From positions 248,001 to 312,000 of the forward strand of contig NZ_CP182423.1 in NCBI RefSeq assembly GCF_051903075.1: a DNA stretch of 64,000 bases. The letters are read 5' to 3'. This document shows, piece by piece, positions 9,049 through 17,781 of the stretch. A model generated the notes under the pieces. The model was not told the origin of the DNA. It searched no databases and saw only the letters and a list, made by a program, of their open reading frames with translations. A program made the translations under genes and the position numbers. The first letter of the stretch is position 1. Each line of letters begins with the position of its first letter. This stretch comes from Embleya sp051903075. Lineage in GTDB: Bacteria > Actinomycetota > Actinomycetes > Streptomycetales > Streptomycetaceae.

Positions 9049-10533
9049 TCAGCTCACCGGCACGCTCCGGCCGGCTCCGGTCGTGACGTGCAGGGCACCC
9101 TGGTGCAGGTCGAGACCGCGGGCGGCGCTGGGCTTGCCCACGCGGACGAGCCTGCAGGGTCCCTGGAACGCATCGGTGCAAAGGCGGAAGGTGTCCGGAT
9201 CGGCGCAGTCGACGGTGCGCAGTCGCCAGGGGGCCGAAGAGGTGTCGTCGCCGCGGGGCGGCAGGGCGAGGTGGAGCTGCGCAGCGGCCGGACGCTCTGT
9301 CCCGTAGTCGGTGTGTGTCGCCGTCCAGGCTGCCATGACGAGAACCGCCTGCGACGGCGTATGCGACACGGGCGAGCCGTCGTGGAGGTCGGGAGTTGTT
9401 CGTTGTGCGGGATGGGGAGTGTCGATGATGTCCGTGCGGCCCGCGCGTGCCCCGAGGACGGTGGCGATCCAACGGGTGATGTCCGGGTCGCCTCGGTCGG
9501 CCCAGGCTCGGATCACGTCCCGGAAGGCCGCCTCGCGGCGGCGGGCGCCGCGTTGCGACCCGGCGGCCAGGATCGCTGCGCCCGCTCCCGAGAAGGCTTC
9601 GCACAACTTCGTCACGGGGACGTCGTCCGCGTGGGCGGCGTAGCGTACGGAACGCAGTTCCAGCATGGCGTGGTGCAACAGCGCGGCGGCGGCGTGCGCG
9701 TCGGGGTCCAGGTCTGCCCCCGGCGGCCGAAGCGGTGGACCCGATCGGCTGGTTCGGGCAGGGGTGGTGGCGTCGGCGCGTCGGCCGCTGGTCGACAGGT
9801 GCCAGGAGTGGTCGTCCAGGCGATACTCGCCGCCGGCGGCGCGGAGCCGACCGCCGGGGCCCAGGGAGATCCCGACCTCTCGCACTCCGATGTCCAGGAT
9901 CACTCCCCGCGTGTCGGCGAGGCCGAAGGCAATGTCGGTGACGTCGTCCAGCCACACGTCCAGCAGGGCGGGCGGCGCGGCCTCGTCGACGGCGAACCTG
10001 CGGTCGGCGACGAGTCGGACATGGGCGGTCAGGCGGGTACCGGCACGCTCCACCCGCAGGTGGCGGACCGACGCCGCCGCCAGATCGTAGTCGGGGGAAA
10101 GTTCGTCCACGTTTGGGCGCGTGAGCCGGTGTTGCGGTGCCATCACGTGTCCGCGATAGTCGCGGCCCGGCGTGTGCGTCCTGGCCGGTGGTAGGAGCGG
10201 TTCGATGTCGTACCCGGCGATCGCGGCCTGCTCGGTCATCCATGCGCGCCGCCGCTCGCCGAAGCCGGCCATCCACTCCAGTACGGTCCACGCCCGCCGC
10301 TCGCGTCGACCGGCGTTGGACGTGCTCGCGGCCCAGAACAGTGGAAACAGGTTGTTGTCCCACACATCCGCCGCCTCGCGAATGGCTTCCCGGTCGAACC
10401 GGCGGACATCCGCCGCGGCGTCCGCCATCCGGTCCAGTGAACGATCCAGCAGCGCCGCCAGGACGGACATCGCGGATCCGGGACGCATGGGCGAGCACGG
10501 TGCGTCGGACAGTGGAGGGACAGGTGTGGCCAC
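9049..10533 (-). CDS. Unknown protein, about 494 residues
   Basis: Not recognised. Codon usage and coherent amino-acid composition support a real gene. The N-terminal part is helical and Trp-rich (ADVWDNNLFPLFWAAS, WTVLEWMAGFGERRRAWM). The middle is beta-rich (HLRVERAGTRLTAHVRLV, VWLDDVTDIAFGLADTRG) and the C-terminal third alternates helices with a beta domain. No signal peptide or membrane segment is seen. GTG 10533 is chosen; ATG 10488 is an alternative, and neither has a strong ribosome-binding site. The frame is open well upstream but that part is antisense to the next gene. Confidence 0.65.
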   Translation of the reverse strand: MATPVPPLSDAPCSPMRPGSAMSVLAALLDRSLDRMADAAADVRRFDREAIREAADVWDNNLFPLFWAASTSNAGRRERRAWTVLEWMAGFGERRRAWMTEQAAIAGYDIEPLLPPARTHTPGRDYRGHVMAPQHRLTRPNVDELSPDYDLAAASVRHLRVERAGTRLTAHVRLVADRRFAVDEAAPPALLDVWLDDVTDIAFGLADTRGVILDIGVREVGISLGPGGRLRAAGGEYRLDDHSWHLSTSGRRADATTPARTSRSGPPLRPPGADLDPDAHAAAALLHHAMLELRSVRYAAHADDVPVTKLCEAFSGAGAAILAAGSQRGARRREAAFRDVIRAWADRGDPDITRWIATVLGARAGRTDIIDTPHPAQRTTPDLHDGSPVSHTPSQAVLVMAAWTATHTDYGTERPAAAQLHLALPPRGDDTSSAPWRLRTVDCADPDTFRLCTDAFQGPCRLVRVGKPSAARGLDLHQGALHVTTGAGRSVPVS

Positions 10534-10684
10534 GTCCTGATCGTCGCACATCCATCCCGGCCGGGCAGAGGAGTCCCGACAGGGGCCGGCGGCAACAGCG
10601 CTCGGCGAACGGCGATTTCGGCCTCCTTCCGCGGCCGCGCCGCACCGTGGATCCCGCGATCGGCTTCGGTCTCGAAGCGGGACC

Positions 10685-11026
10685 ATGCACCGCCTGTACG
10701 GTTCTGCCATGACCGCGGCTGAGTACCCCACGTTGGTGCACGCATTTCCGGAACTCGTCGCCGAGATCGTCGAGTTGTTGCGCGCCGGCGGCGACGACGC
10801 GTTGGCCGGCGTGGTGGGTGGCCTGCGGTACTTCGGACGGTGCACGTGCTCGCCGACGTGCCTGCTGACCGCTCCGCGGAGTTCGCCCTGCTCCTTCGTC
10901 GCCGAGCTGGAACGTGACGCGGACGTCGTGATGTGGCTGTGGCTCGACGCCACGGCAACGACCGTCACCCACATCGAGATCATCGACGGCCGTACCCTGG
11001 GCCTCGCCGCCCGACAGCCAACGTAG
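10685..11026 (+). CDS. Small unknown protein
   Basis: 113 residues (105 if ATG 10709 is used, MTAAEYPTL). Helical N terminus (FPELVAEIVELLRAGGDDAL), a cluster of cysteines (GRCTCSPTC) and a beta hairpin (VMWLWLDATATTVTHIEIID). The CTCSPTC motif could bind metal. Divergent from the 494-residue gene. Function unknown. Confidence 0.6.
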   Translation: MHRLYGSAMTAAEYPTLVHAFPELVAEIVELLRAGGDDALAGVVGGLRYFGRCTCSPTCLLTAPRSSPCSFVAELERDADVVMWLWLDATATTVTHIEIIDGRTLGLAARQPT

Positions 11027-11040
11027 CCACGGCCGCCACG

Positions 11041-11490
11041 TTCCCGGTTCACCGGACGTACCGCCGGCCGACCGGATCGACAGGAGTTCGCCCACGACGC
11101 TCGGGCACCACCGATCGTCGCCGGCGCCTTCCCGAGGCCCGCCTGTCATGCTGCTTTCTCCAGGACGGGGGGACGCGGGTGGGCGAGCCGATCGGTGGAT
11201 GGATTTGGGGACGCAATCTGCGCGCGTTCCTGGAACTGCTGTCGCATTACGCGGGCTACGCGTTCGACGGCACGGATTGGGAGACCGTCGAGGTCGGCGT
11301 CGAGGACACCGACGACGAGGCGCCACACGGGTGGTACACGTACCCCCTCACCGGCACGAACGCCACGCTCGTCGTCGCGCTCGCCCGCGCGGTCGACGGC
11401 GAGGAAACCTCCGTCCGGGTCACCGGGGCCGACACGCCCGAACTCCGGCTGCGCACCGACACCCTCCTGACCGCCCTCGCCACCATCTGA
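11041..11490 (+). repeat. Duplicated small-gene module, copy 1
   Basis: This stretch resembles 37475-37916 closely, including the intergenic text GACCGGATCGACAGGAGTTCG and the coding part. It carries the start of a minus-strand gene (from ATG 11149, with the same VVxELLSIRS stretch as copy 2) and the plus-strand gene at 11179. The minus-strand gene breaks off within about 100 bases. Confidence 0.75.
11179..11490 (+). CDS. Small acidic unknown protein, paralogue of 37605-37916
   Basis: 103 residues from GTG 11179, preceded by GGACGGGGGGACGCGG. It starts VGEPIGGWIWGRNLRAFLEL and ends LRLRTDTLLTALATI. Strongly acidic strand-rich centre (WETVEVGVEDTDDEAPHGW). The start matches the paralogue, where GTG also follows a G-rich stretch and the length is identical. 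The family is not recognised. The small, acidic, duplicated character next to a SUKH-like fragment in the second copy would fit an immunity protein, but this is inference. Confidence 0.7.
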   Translation: MGEPIGGWIWGRNLRAFLELLSHYAGYAFDGTDWETVEVGVEDTDDEAPHGWYTYPLTGTNATLVVALARAVDGEETSVRVTGADTPELRLRTDTLLTALATI

Positions 11491-11828
11491 CGCCCCGGCC
11501 ACGCGACCGCGCACCACCCACGGGGCGGCGGGCGGGTCGAGGTCGGGATCACCGATGGCCATCCGGCAACTCGCCACCGCGTGGGCCGCCGGATACTCCA
11601 GGCCCTGCGGCTCGGTCAGGAAGCGCCGCGCGTCCCGAAACATCCCCAACGCGCGTACACCCAGCCCGTCCTGGGCGGCCAACGCCGCGCCCAGTGCCGC
11701 CCCGATCCGGGCCGGCGCGATCATGGCGGCCCGAGTGAAACCCCGGAACCGTGGCAACGTCTTCCGAGTCCCTGCCAACAGGGACGAACAAAGGCACCGG
11801 ACCGTGCAACCCAACCGAACGGCGACGA
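11491..11828. other. Region without an assignable gene
   Basis: 338 bases. A minus-strand frame reads AAMIAPARIGAALGAALAAQ and continues coherently for about 80 residues, so a gene remnant is possible, but no start or family is evident. Confidence 0.35.
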
Positions 11829-12248
11829 ATGAACTCCCTTACCCCCTCGTCCGATTGCGTGCGCAGGCTGCCGACGTGGTGGCGCACGGTGGCGATCCTG
11901 GTTCCCGTGTGCACGGTCTTGGGCGCGCTCTGCATCTGGGCCGACGTCCGGATCGACCACGACCAAATCGCGCGGCAGGAGCGGGCCTGCGGGTGGCTGC
12001 CGACACCCTGGACCCAGTACGCCGCCGCATGGGGTGGGATCACGTTCGGTGTGGTGGCGGCGCTCGGATGGGTCGTGGCCGCTCGTCGGGCCCGGGCCGA
12101 CTGCGGATTCGCGCTGACCCGGATGCCGCTCGGGGTGGTCGCGTCCGTGAGCGGATGGCTCAACGTGGTGGCCATTGTGTGTGAGCTGATGGCGCTCTAC
12201 GACACATATGTGCCGGATGGGTCGGGCTACCCGGAGTGCGCGTGGTGA
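11829..12248 (+). CDS. Small membrane protein
   Basis: 139 residues from ATG 11829. Three hydrophobic segments: about 20-37 (VAILVPVCTVLGALCIWA), 62-82 (GGITFGVVAALGWVVAARR) and 100-122 (VASVSGWLNVVAIVCEL). Not recognised further. Confidence 0.6.
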   Translation: MNSLTPSSDCVRRLPTWWRTVAILVPVCTVLGALCIWADVRIDHDQIARQERACGWLPTPWTQYAAAWGGITFGVVAALGWVVAARRARADCGFALTRMPLGVVASVSGWLNVVAIVCELMALYDTYVPDGSGYPECAW

Positions 12249-12377
12249 TCGTCGGTCGGGAGCGGGGTGGGGCGTCGTCGCCTTCGTACGCGATCACCTC
12301 GCGCGCACCGGACGCGACGCTCCCATCGCAGGACGCCCTCAGCGAGCAGCCTCGGCACTCCTGCCCATCCGATACAC

Positions 12378-12860
12378 CTACGGCAGGCGGATCTTCAGCG
12401 GTTCTCTTCCTGCCGCTGCGGCGGCTTGCCGGTAGCGGCGCAGTCCTGTCGTTTTGGCGGGTTCGGGGTTGCGGTTGTTGCGTTCCCAGTAGCCGGAGAG
12501 CGCGGCGAGCACCGCGGCGACGCCCGTGGACACGTGGGCGGTGACGGGTGTGGTGTCGAGGAGCCGGGAAACGTCGGCGGGGTCGTGGCCGGCGAGGACG
12601 AGTTGGGGGCGAGGGTGGCCAGGTCGGTGTAGGCGGCTCCGGCGGTGGCCCGGGGCCAGTCGACAGGACGGGGCCGCGGGCAAGGTCCATGACGATGTTG
12701 TCGGCGCGCAGGTCGCCGTGGACGATGTGGTCGCCGCGCCGTAACGCCGCGAGCCAGCGGGCTTCGAGGTCCCGGAGAGTGTCGCGGTGCTGCTCGGCCC
12801 ACGGGTCGAGGCCGGGCAGCGGCGCGGCCCACCGTCGCGCTCGCCGTCCACGACGGCACC
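12378..12860 (-). pseudogene. Aminoglycoside phosphotransferase-like (APH) remnant
   Basis: The minus strand contains HIVHGDLRADNIVMDLARG, the APH catalytic-loop pattern HGDxxxxN. Continuation toward the C terminus jumps frame twice: STWPRATAGAAYTDLATLAP, then DPADVSRLLDTTPV and LRRYRQAAAAAGREPL. The N-terminal lobe is absent. A decayed gene. Confidence 0.65.
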
Positions 12861-13015
12861 CTGTGGATGGCCCTGCGCCTGTCGAACAAGAGCATCCTCG
12901 GCACCGTCAAGAAGTCGGACGGCTGGTCGTCGGGGTTCTTCACGCAAGCCGACGCGATGGACGAGATCGGCCTCGCCTCCCACGACGGCGGGCTGTACAC
13001 AATGTACTGCCGACC
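12830..13015 (+). pseudogene. Propeller-type repeat fragment
   Basis: About 60 residues, LAVHDGTLWMALRLSNKSIL... to SHDGGLYTMYCR, resembling one blade of secreted actinomycete propeller proteins that repeat 'LAVHDGxLYC'. No start; the downstream part is lost. Confidence 0.4.
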
Positions 13016-13106
13016 CTGTTCCAGACCTCACCCGCCGAGGCAGCCCTCGAAGGGACACCGATCAGGAACGACACGAACGGCCGACGAGAGGGAACCCCGC
13101 GCCCGT

Positions 13107-13129
13107 CCACGGGTTTTCCCAACGGAACC
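13107..13129 (+). repeat. 23-base direct repeat, copy 1
   Basis: Starts CCACGGGTTTTCCCAACGG and ends AACC. It is identical to 13335-13357, 228 bases away. The second copy lies next to the IS3 end. Confidence 0.9.
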
Positions 13130-13137
13130 GACCATCC

Positions 13138-13154
13138 GTCCCAGATCCTGCAAA
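13138..13154 (+). repeat. 17-base direct repeat, copy 1
   Basis: GTCCCAGATCCTGCAAA, repeated exactly at 13224-13240. The order of the two repeat families is A-B-B-A. Confidence 0.9.
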
Positions 13155-13223
13155 ACCACAGGCCACAGGCCAGACAAAGCCGAACAAGACAGCAAGACCC
13201 AGGCCACACAGCCAAGACCCAAA

Positions 13224-13240
13224 GTCCCAGATCCTGCAAA
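13224..13240 (+). repeat. 17-base direct repeat, copy 2
   Basis: Exact copy of 13138-13154. Confidence 0.9.
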
Positions 13241-13334
13241 TCCAACGGTCAACACATGATCAAACGACAAGATCTTTCAAAACAGCCGGGACGGAGCACC
13301 CGAGCAACTACCGACAGGCGACCTCGCCCACCGC

Positions 13335-13357
13335 CCACGGGTTTTCCCAACGGAACC
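13335..13357 (+). repeat. 23-base direct repeat, copy 2
   Basis: Identical to 13107-13129. It ends three bases before the left terminal repeat of the IS3 element. Confidence 0.9.
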
Positions 13358-13376
13358 TTTAACCGCTCCGGGTTCG

Positions 13377-14255
13377 TTAGAGACTTGAGGTTGTGGCGAT
13401 GACCTGCGGTTTTGGTTGTCTCTGGTAGTGCTTGGCTTCGTGTTCGGCGGGTGGGACGTGGCCGATCTCACCGTGGAGTCGGGTGTGGTTGTACCAGTCG
13501 ATCCACTCGGCGGTGGCGAGTTCGACGGTGGCCGGGGTGCGCCAGGGGCCGCGGGGTTTGATCAGTTCGGTCTTGTAGAGGCCGATGGTGGATTCCATCA
13601 GGGCGTTGTCGAGGGCGTCGCCGACGGTGCCGATGGATCCGGCGGTGCCTTCGCGCGCGAGGTGGGCGGCGAGGCGGAACGAGGTGTATTGCGAGTCGGC
13701 GTCGCTGTGATGGATCAACTCCCCTTGCCGGATGGGGTGTTGCGTGCGGTCGCGCTGCCACAGGCCCATGTCGAACGCCGAGAGTACGAGGTCGGTGCGT
13801 TTGTTGCCGGCGGCCGACCAGCCGACGACGCGGCGGGAGAAGGTGTCCACGACGAACGCGACGTAGACGGTGCCGGCCCATGCGGCGACGTGGGTGAAGT
13901 CGGCCACCCACACGCGGTTCGGCGCCGTCGCGACGAAGTCGCGTCGCAACAGGTCCGGCGCCCGGGTGGCGGTCGGGTCCGCCTGGGTCGTGCGGACCGT
14001 CCGGCCGCGGACGGCGCCGGAGAGCCCGGCGTCCTTCATCAGGCGGGCGACGGTGCGGCGGGCGACGTCGGTGTGCCCGCGGCGCTTCAACTCGGCCCGG
14101 ACCTTGCGAACGCCGTGGACGCCGTAGTTGGTTTCGTGGACGTCCCTGATCAGGGCGATCAGTTCGGCGTCGCGGACGGAGCGCGCGGAGGGGACGCGCT
14201 TCTTGAAGGCGTAGTGGGTGGACGGGTGGATGCCGCAGTCGTGCGCGGTGAGCAC
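13377..14255 (-). CDS. IS3-family transposase OrfB (DDE integrase)
   Basis: 292 residues from GTG 14255, but the same frame stays open upstream toward orfA (LVAFIDEHRDRFGGVEPICT), as expected for an OrfAB fusion made by -1 frameshifting. HTH_21-like YGVHGVRKVRAELKRRGH, then the rve integrase core: WVADFTHVAAWAG (Asp), HHSDADSQYTS (Asp) and DNALMESTIGLYKTELI (Glu). Ends WIDWYNHTRLHGEIGH. Confidence 0.9.
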   Translation of the reverse strand: MLTAHDCGIHPSTHYAFKKRVPSARSVRDAELIALIRDVHETNYGVHGVRKVRAELKRRGHTDVARRTVARLMKDAGLSGAVRGRTVRTTQADPTATRAPDLLRRDFVATAPNRVWVADFTHVAAWAGTVYVAFVVDTFSRRVVGWSAAGNKRTDLVLSAFDMGLWQRDRTQHPIRQGELIHHSDADSQYTSFRLAAHLAREGTAGSIGTVGDALDNALMESTIGLYKTELIKPRGPWRTPATVELATAEWIDWYNHTRLHGEIGHVPPAEHEAKHYQRQPKPQVIATTSSL

Positions 14256-14308
14256 GGTGCAGATCGGCTCGACTCCGCCGAAGCGGTCCCGGTGCTCGTC
14301 GATGAACG

Positions 14309-14626
14309 CTACGAGCGTGTGTGTGGCCGGTCGAGCTCGGCCGCGAAGAAGGACGCCGCCGCCTTAAGGATCTCGTTCGCGCGCTTGAGCTCGGCGTTCT
14401 CCCTCTTCAATGCCTTCAGTTGCGCGGACTCCTCCGTGGTGGTCCCGGGCCGGCTGCCCGCGTCGACCTCGGCCTGACGCACCCAATGGCGCAACGACTC
14501 GGGGCCCACGTCGAGCTTGGCGGCGATCGAGCGGATCGCCGCGTGCTCGGACTTGTACTGGTCACGGGACTCCAGCAGCAGGCGCACTGCCCGCTCTTTG
14601 AGGTCCCTTGGATAGTGCTTCGGCAT
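14309..14626 (-). CDS. IS3-family transposase OrfA
   Basis: 105 residues from ATG 14626: MPKHYPRDLKERAVRLLLES, a helix-turn-helix (SIAAKLDVGPESLRHWVRQA) and a leucine-zipper-like coiled coil (LKALKRENAELKRANEILK). Usual length and layout for the family. Confidence 0.9.
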   Translation of the reverse strand: MPKHYPRDLKERAVRLLLESRDQYKSEHAAIRSIAAKLDVGPESLRHWVRQAEVDAGSRPGTTTEESAQLKALKRENAELKRANEILKAAASFFAAELDRPHTRS

Positions 14627-14678
14627 GATTCGTCCGATTCTCTCAAGAATGAGAGTCTCGATCAAACCCGGAGCGGTT

Positions 14679-15206
14679 CAGAAGCAACTCGTCGGCTGCC
14701 GCGATTGAGTGCCATGTTCCCGCTCCGTGCTGATTCATGAGGTCGTGTCACGCTCAGTGCGTTGGCTCGTGTGGAGACCGGCCTGCGGGTTGCAGAGGTG
14801 CTGGAAGAGAGGGTCCTGGGCTCCGAGTGTGGTGGAGCTTCGTGAGAGTCGACGGCTGAGTTCTGCGGTCGTCGCCAGGTAGACGTCCTTCGGTTCGATG
14901 CTGTGTTCAGGTGGATCGAGGACGAGCTCTGCCAGCACGGCGGCTTCTGGGAAGGCCGCCGCGCGGCGTTGATCGGAAGTCGGGACTGCCCGGCCGACCG
15001 GTTCTGCGGCGATGTGGCTGAGCCGTCGGGCCCACTCGTCGCCGACGTTGATCGAGGTGCCGTGTTCACCCGGCGCAGTTGCCGGGTGCGGACGTCGAGG
15101 TGCGACCGCCTTCGTCCGCCGACATTGTGCCGGGGCGCAACGCGAAGCCCTGCGGAGAGCGTCGTTCAGGAGACGGGGTGTGCGCCCCGAGTCTGGAGAA
15201 CGCGAC
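14679..15206. other. Region with a possible gene remnant
   Basis: On the minus strand, residues such as AAFPEAAVLAELVLDPPEHS and IEPKDVYLATTAELSRRLS (about 14735-15060) look protein-like, but no start codon with a ribosome-binding site is found and the family is unknown. Elsewhere nothing is seen. Confidence 0.3.
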
Positions 15207-16412
15207 ATGGGTGTCGTATTACGCGCTCGTAGTCTGTGGATCGGCGCCGCGACCGCGCTCGTCCTCGGTGGTGTCCTGCCGGTGACCGCGGTGGCGGGCA
15301 CGGGGTCCGAGGCCGCCGCACCGCATTGGAGCGCGGCCAAGATTCCCGGGGACGACGGTGTCCTCAGCGGGTCGGTCAGGGTCGACTCGCACACCACCTG
15401 GGCGGCCGGATTCCGGTTGGTTCCGCAGGGCCCGGTGACGAGGTTCGTGCCCGTCGTCTACACACATGACGACCGACGCGGCCCGGCGTGGAAGGAACTG
15501 CCGACTCTTCCCGGCATCGAGGGCCGGGTCAACGCCGTGGCGGCGACGTCGCCGGGAGACGCGTGGTTGGTCGGCGACGCCGACCACGAGGGCGGTCCGG
15601 TCACCACGCAGCACTGGAACGGCCGTTCCTGGGAGTTGCGGCCGGCCCCCATGCCGGACAACGCGATCAGCGGCGGCCTGCTGGGCATCTCCGCGCTCGC
15701 GCCGAACGATGTGTGGGCCGCGGGCTGGACACAGGTTCTCGATCAGCGCATCCCGGATCCCGACGGCGGACCGACGACGATCGTCGACCACAACGAAGGG
15801 CTCGTGCAGCACTGGGACGGCCGGGCGTGGAATCGCGTCGCACTGCCGCGGCCGTACGCGAGTTGGGGGCTGAACGCCATCTCGGCGACCGGCCCGAACG
15901 ACGTCTGGGCCGTCGGCAACGGGTACGGGGACGACGACGCGCCGGTGGTCGTGCACTTCGACGGGCACACGTGGACGGCGCTGCCGACTCCGCCGTACGG
16001 CGGCCTGTACGGCGAGTTCAACGATGTCGTGGCGAACGGCCCGCGCGACGTGTGGGCTGTGGGGCGCACGCTCCTCGACGACAAGGACCGGGGCCACGCG
16101 CTGGTCATGCACTGGGACGGCGCGGCCTGGAAGCGCTTCGACGCCCCCGCCGAGGGCGGCCCGCTGACCGGTGTCGCCAAGACCCCGGGCGGCATCGTCG
16201 CCGTCGGGCAGACCCACGACCGGGAAAGCGGCTTCGGACTGCGAGTGAGCGGAACACGCGTGACGTCTCTGGGAATTCCGCCGACGTCGGGCGGCACATC
16301 GCACGCGCCGTGGAAGGTGTCCGCGACCGGTCGCGAAGTGTCCGTCAGCGGCACATTCACCTACCCCAAGTCACAATTCCCCAAGCCGATGCTCCTGACC
16401 GGCCGCCTGTAG
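15207..16412 (+). CDS. Secreted beta-propeller-like protein with NDVWAVG repeats
   Basis: 401 residues. ATG 15207 follows CTGGAGAA. A signal peptide is clear: basic VVLRARSL, hydrophobic WIGAATALVLGGVLPVTAV, then AGTGSEA. The mature part repeats blades with APNDVWAAG, GPNDVWAVG, GPRDVWAVG and HWDG motifs, as in propeller proteins secreted by actinomycetes. Substrate unknown. Stands alone between remnants and appears intact. Confidence 0.8.
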   Translation: MGVVLRARSLWIGAATALVLGGVLPVTAVAGTGSEAAAPHWSAAKIPGDDGVLSGSVRVDSHTTWAAGFRLVPQGPVTRFVPVVYTHDDRRGPAWKELPTLPGIEGRVNAVAATSPGDAWLVGDADHEGGPVTTQHWNGRSWELRPAPMPDNAISGGLLGISALAPNDVWAAGWTQVLDQRIPDPDGGPTTIVDHNEGLVQHWDGRAWNRVALPRPYASWGLNAISATGPNDVWAVGNGYGDDDAPVVVHFDGHTWTALPTPPYGGLYGEFNDVVANGPRDVWAVGRTLLDDKDRGHALVMHWDGAAWKRFDAPAEGGPLTGVAKTPGGIVAVGQTHDRESGFGLRVSGTRVTSLGIPPTSGGTSHAPWKVSATGREVSVSGTFTYPKSQFPKPMLLTGRL

Positions 16413-16546
16413 CACGGGTAACCGAACGCAAGGCGCCCGACTCGCCCGTCCGCCGTCCGCCGGTGGCCGGGCCGAGCCGGGGCCGGCCGTGTCCGTCCCG
16501 ATCGTCGTCGAGATCGGCTGCGGCGGGAGGACGAGGCGTATACCGC

Positions 16547-16665
16547 AGTTGAAGAACTCCGGCCGCGTCGAGGGCAACGTGCAACTCGCCGGGTTGATCA
16601 CCGGCATCCAGCGCAGGGTAACCAAGAACGGCTCGCCCTGGGCAATGATCAACCTCGCCCTCGCC
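16547..16665 (+). pseudogene. Fragment of DNA polymerase III alpha subunit (dnaE)
   Basis: About 40 residues, LKNSGRVEGNVQLAGLITGI followed by QRRVTKNGSPWAMINLA, match the C-terminal OB-fold of DnaE (pattern VQLAGxxxGVxRRVTKxGxPWA). The rest of the gene is absent. The remaining 16413-16801 holds nothing recognisable. Confidence 0.6.
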
Positions 16666-16801
16666 GCGAAGCCGTACCGCACTGTCGGCGCGAGTGGGGG
16701 GTTAATCCCCTGCTCGATCTCGCCGACGCGGTCCGCGCGGCGGTTGTGCGGGGCTTGAAGGGCCCGTCGGCCGCGGCAGGCAACGTTCGCCCTCTTGCGG
16801 C

Positions 16802-17173
16802 TTACGTCTGGGCCCAGACGCCCAGTTCGTTCCCGCTCGGATCAGTGAAGTGGAACCGGCGTCCGCCGGGGAACTCGTATGGCCCGTCCGTCACGTGGCC
16901 ACCCGCGCTCTTGACAGCCTCTGCGGATCCGTCCAGGTCGGTGGAGTAGAGCAGTACCAGCGGGCCGCCCGCCTGCGCCCCCTGGCCCAGGCGCAGGCCG
17001 CCCACTTCGGGCGAGTCTTCACCCTGCGGGCTCCGGATGCCGGCGTACCCCGGCCCGTAGTCGTTGAATTGCCAACCGAACGCATCCGTGTAGAAACGCT
17101 TGGCCTGCTCGAGGTCGGTCACCGTGAGCTCCACGTAGTCGATGACGTGGTGTCGGGGAGACGGCTGAGTCAT
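16802..17173 (-). CDS. VOC-family (glyoxalase-like) protein
   Basis: 123 residues from ATG 17173 (MTQPSPRHHVIDYVELTVTD). Single vicinal-oxygen-chelate domain: DLEQAKRFYTDAFGWQFNDY in the first half and PYEFPGGRRFHFTDPSGNEL at the end, including the metal-type Glu of the second module. Such proteins are dioxygenases, isomerases or resistance/binding proteins; the substrate cannot be told. ATG 17182 is an alternative start. Confidence 0.85.
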   Translation of the reverse strand: MTQPSPRHHVIDYVELTVTDLEQAKRFYTDAFGWQFNDYGPGYAGIRSPQGEDSPEVGGLRLGQGAQAGGPLVLLYSTDLDGSAEAVKSAGGHVTDGPYEFPGGRRFHFTDPSGNELGVWAQT

Positions 17174-17199
17174 GCGCCGCATTATGTACGGCGGGTACG

Positions 17200-17560
17200 A
17201 CACTTTGCACTGGACGGTCGGCTCGGGCCCCCACCGCCCGCAACCACGCCCACAGGCACTGCGTCTCGTGCTCGGAAAGCCCGCCTGCGGATCGGCCCCG
17301 TCCCCCGGCCTGTTCCTCGGGCGCGCCGTCGTACAACAGGTGCGCGTAGTACGCCATCACCACGTCCGGCACCGGTACGTCCGCCAAACCGGCGGCCCTC
17401 AACCCGGCACCCACGTGCGACCGCACCCGCTCCGCCAGCCCCTCGGCCGCCGCCACGACAGCCCCCGCTGCCGATTCCAGATCCGTGCACCACGACCAGC
17501 GGCACACGCCACCCCGCACGCCGCGCTCCGCCCCAGTATCGCGTCGACTCAACGCCGCCG
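17200..17560 (-). pseudogene. Alpha/beta-hydrolase-like remnant
   Basis: Two minus-strand frames together read PLVVVHGSGIG and VRSHVGAGLRAAGLADVPVP followed by VVMAYYAHLLYDG, the start pattern of a family of actinomycete hydrolase-like proteins ('VVVHGxG ... AYYAHLL'). The frame shift and missing body indicate decay. 17561-17781 is C/A-rich non-coding. Confidence 0.4.
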
Positions 17561-17781
17561 CCTCATCGGCGGACAGTGGATTCCGCGATGCACCCGGCAT
17601 TCCAGCCGAACCACGGAACCGCACGTCACCACGCCGCAGGCCCCCGACCGAAACCGGTTGTCCAGCGATCCCCGCGGGCCGAACGACACAAAGGACAACA
17701 CGGATCCGTCCGACCAAACCCTGCGCGACCACAACCCAGGACCACACAGAAACCCGAGAACCCACCGCGCACCTCTTGGAA

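Larger units (their letters stand above)
13020..13360. other. C/A-rich non-coding stretch with direct repeats
   Basis: The top strand is C- and A-rich and G-poor (for example 13150-13240), unlike the surrounding coding DNA. Two direct repeat pairs are nested within it. No reading frame looks coding. Confidence 0.6.
13361..14678 (-). mobile_element. IS3-family insertion sequence (first of two)
   Basis: About 1.3 kb. Terminal inverted repeats start AACCGCTCCGGGTT at the left (13361) and, as complement, at the right (about 14655-14678), with further matches to GAGACT. It carries orfA and orfB. Confidence 0.85.

Noticed and set aside
8810..11326. 838-codon frame on the minus strand
   Set aside because: Arg/Pro-rich shadow of the unknown gene at 9049-10533. 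High GC leaves antisense and offset frames open.
13107..13357. CRISPR-like array
   Set aside because: Only two copies of each of two different repeats with unequal spacing; no array periodicity and no cas genes nearby.
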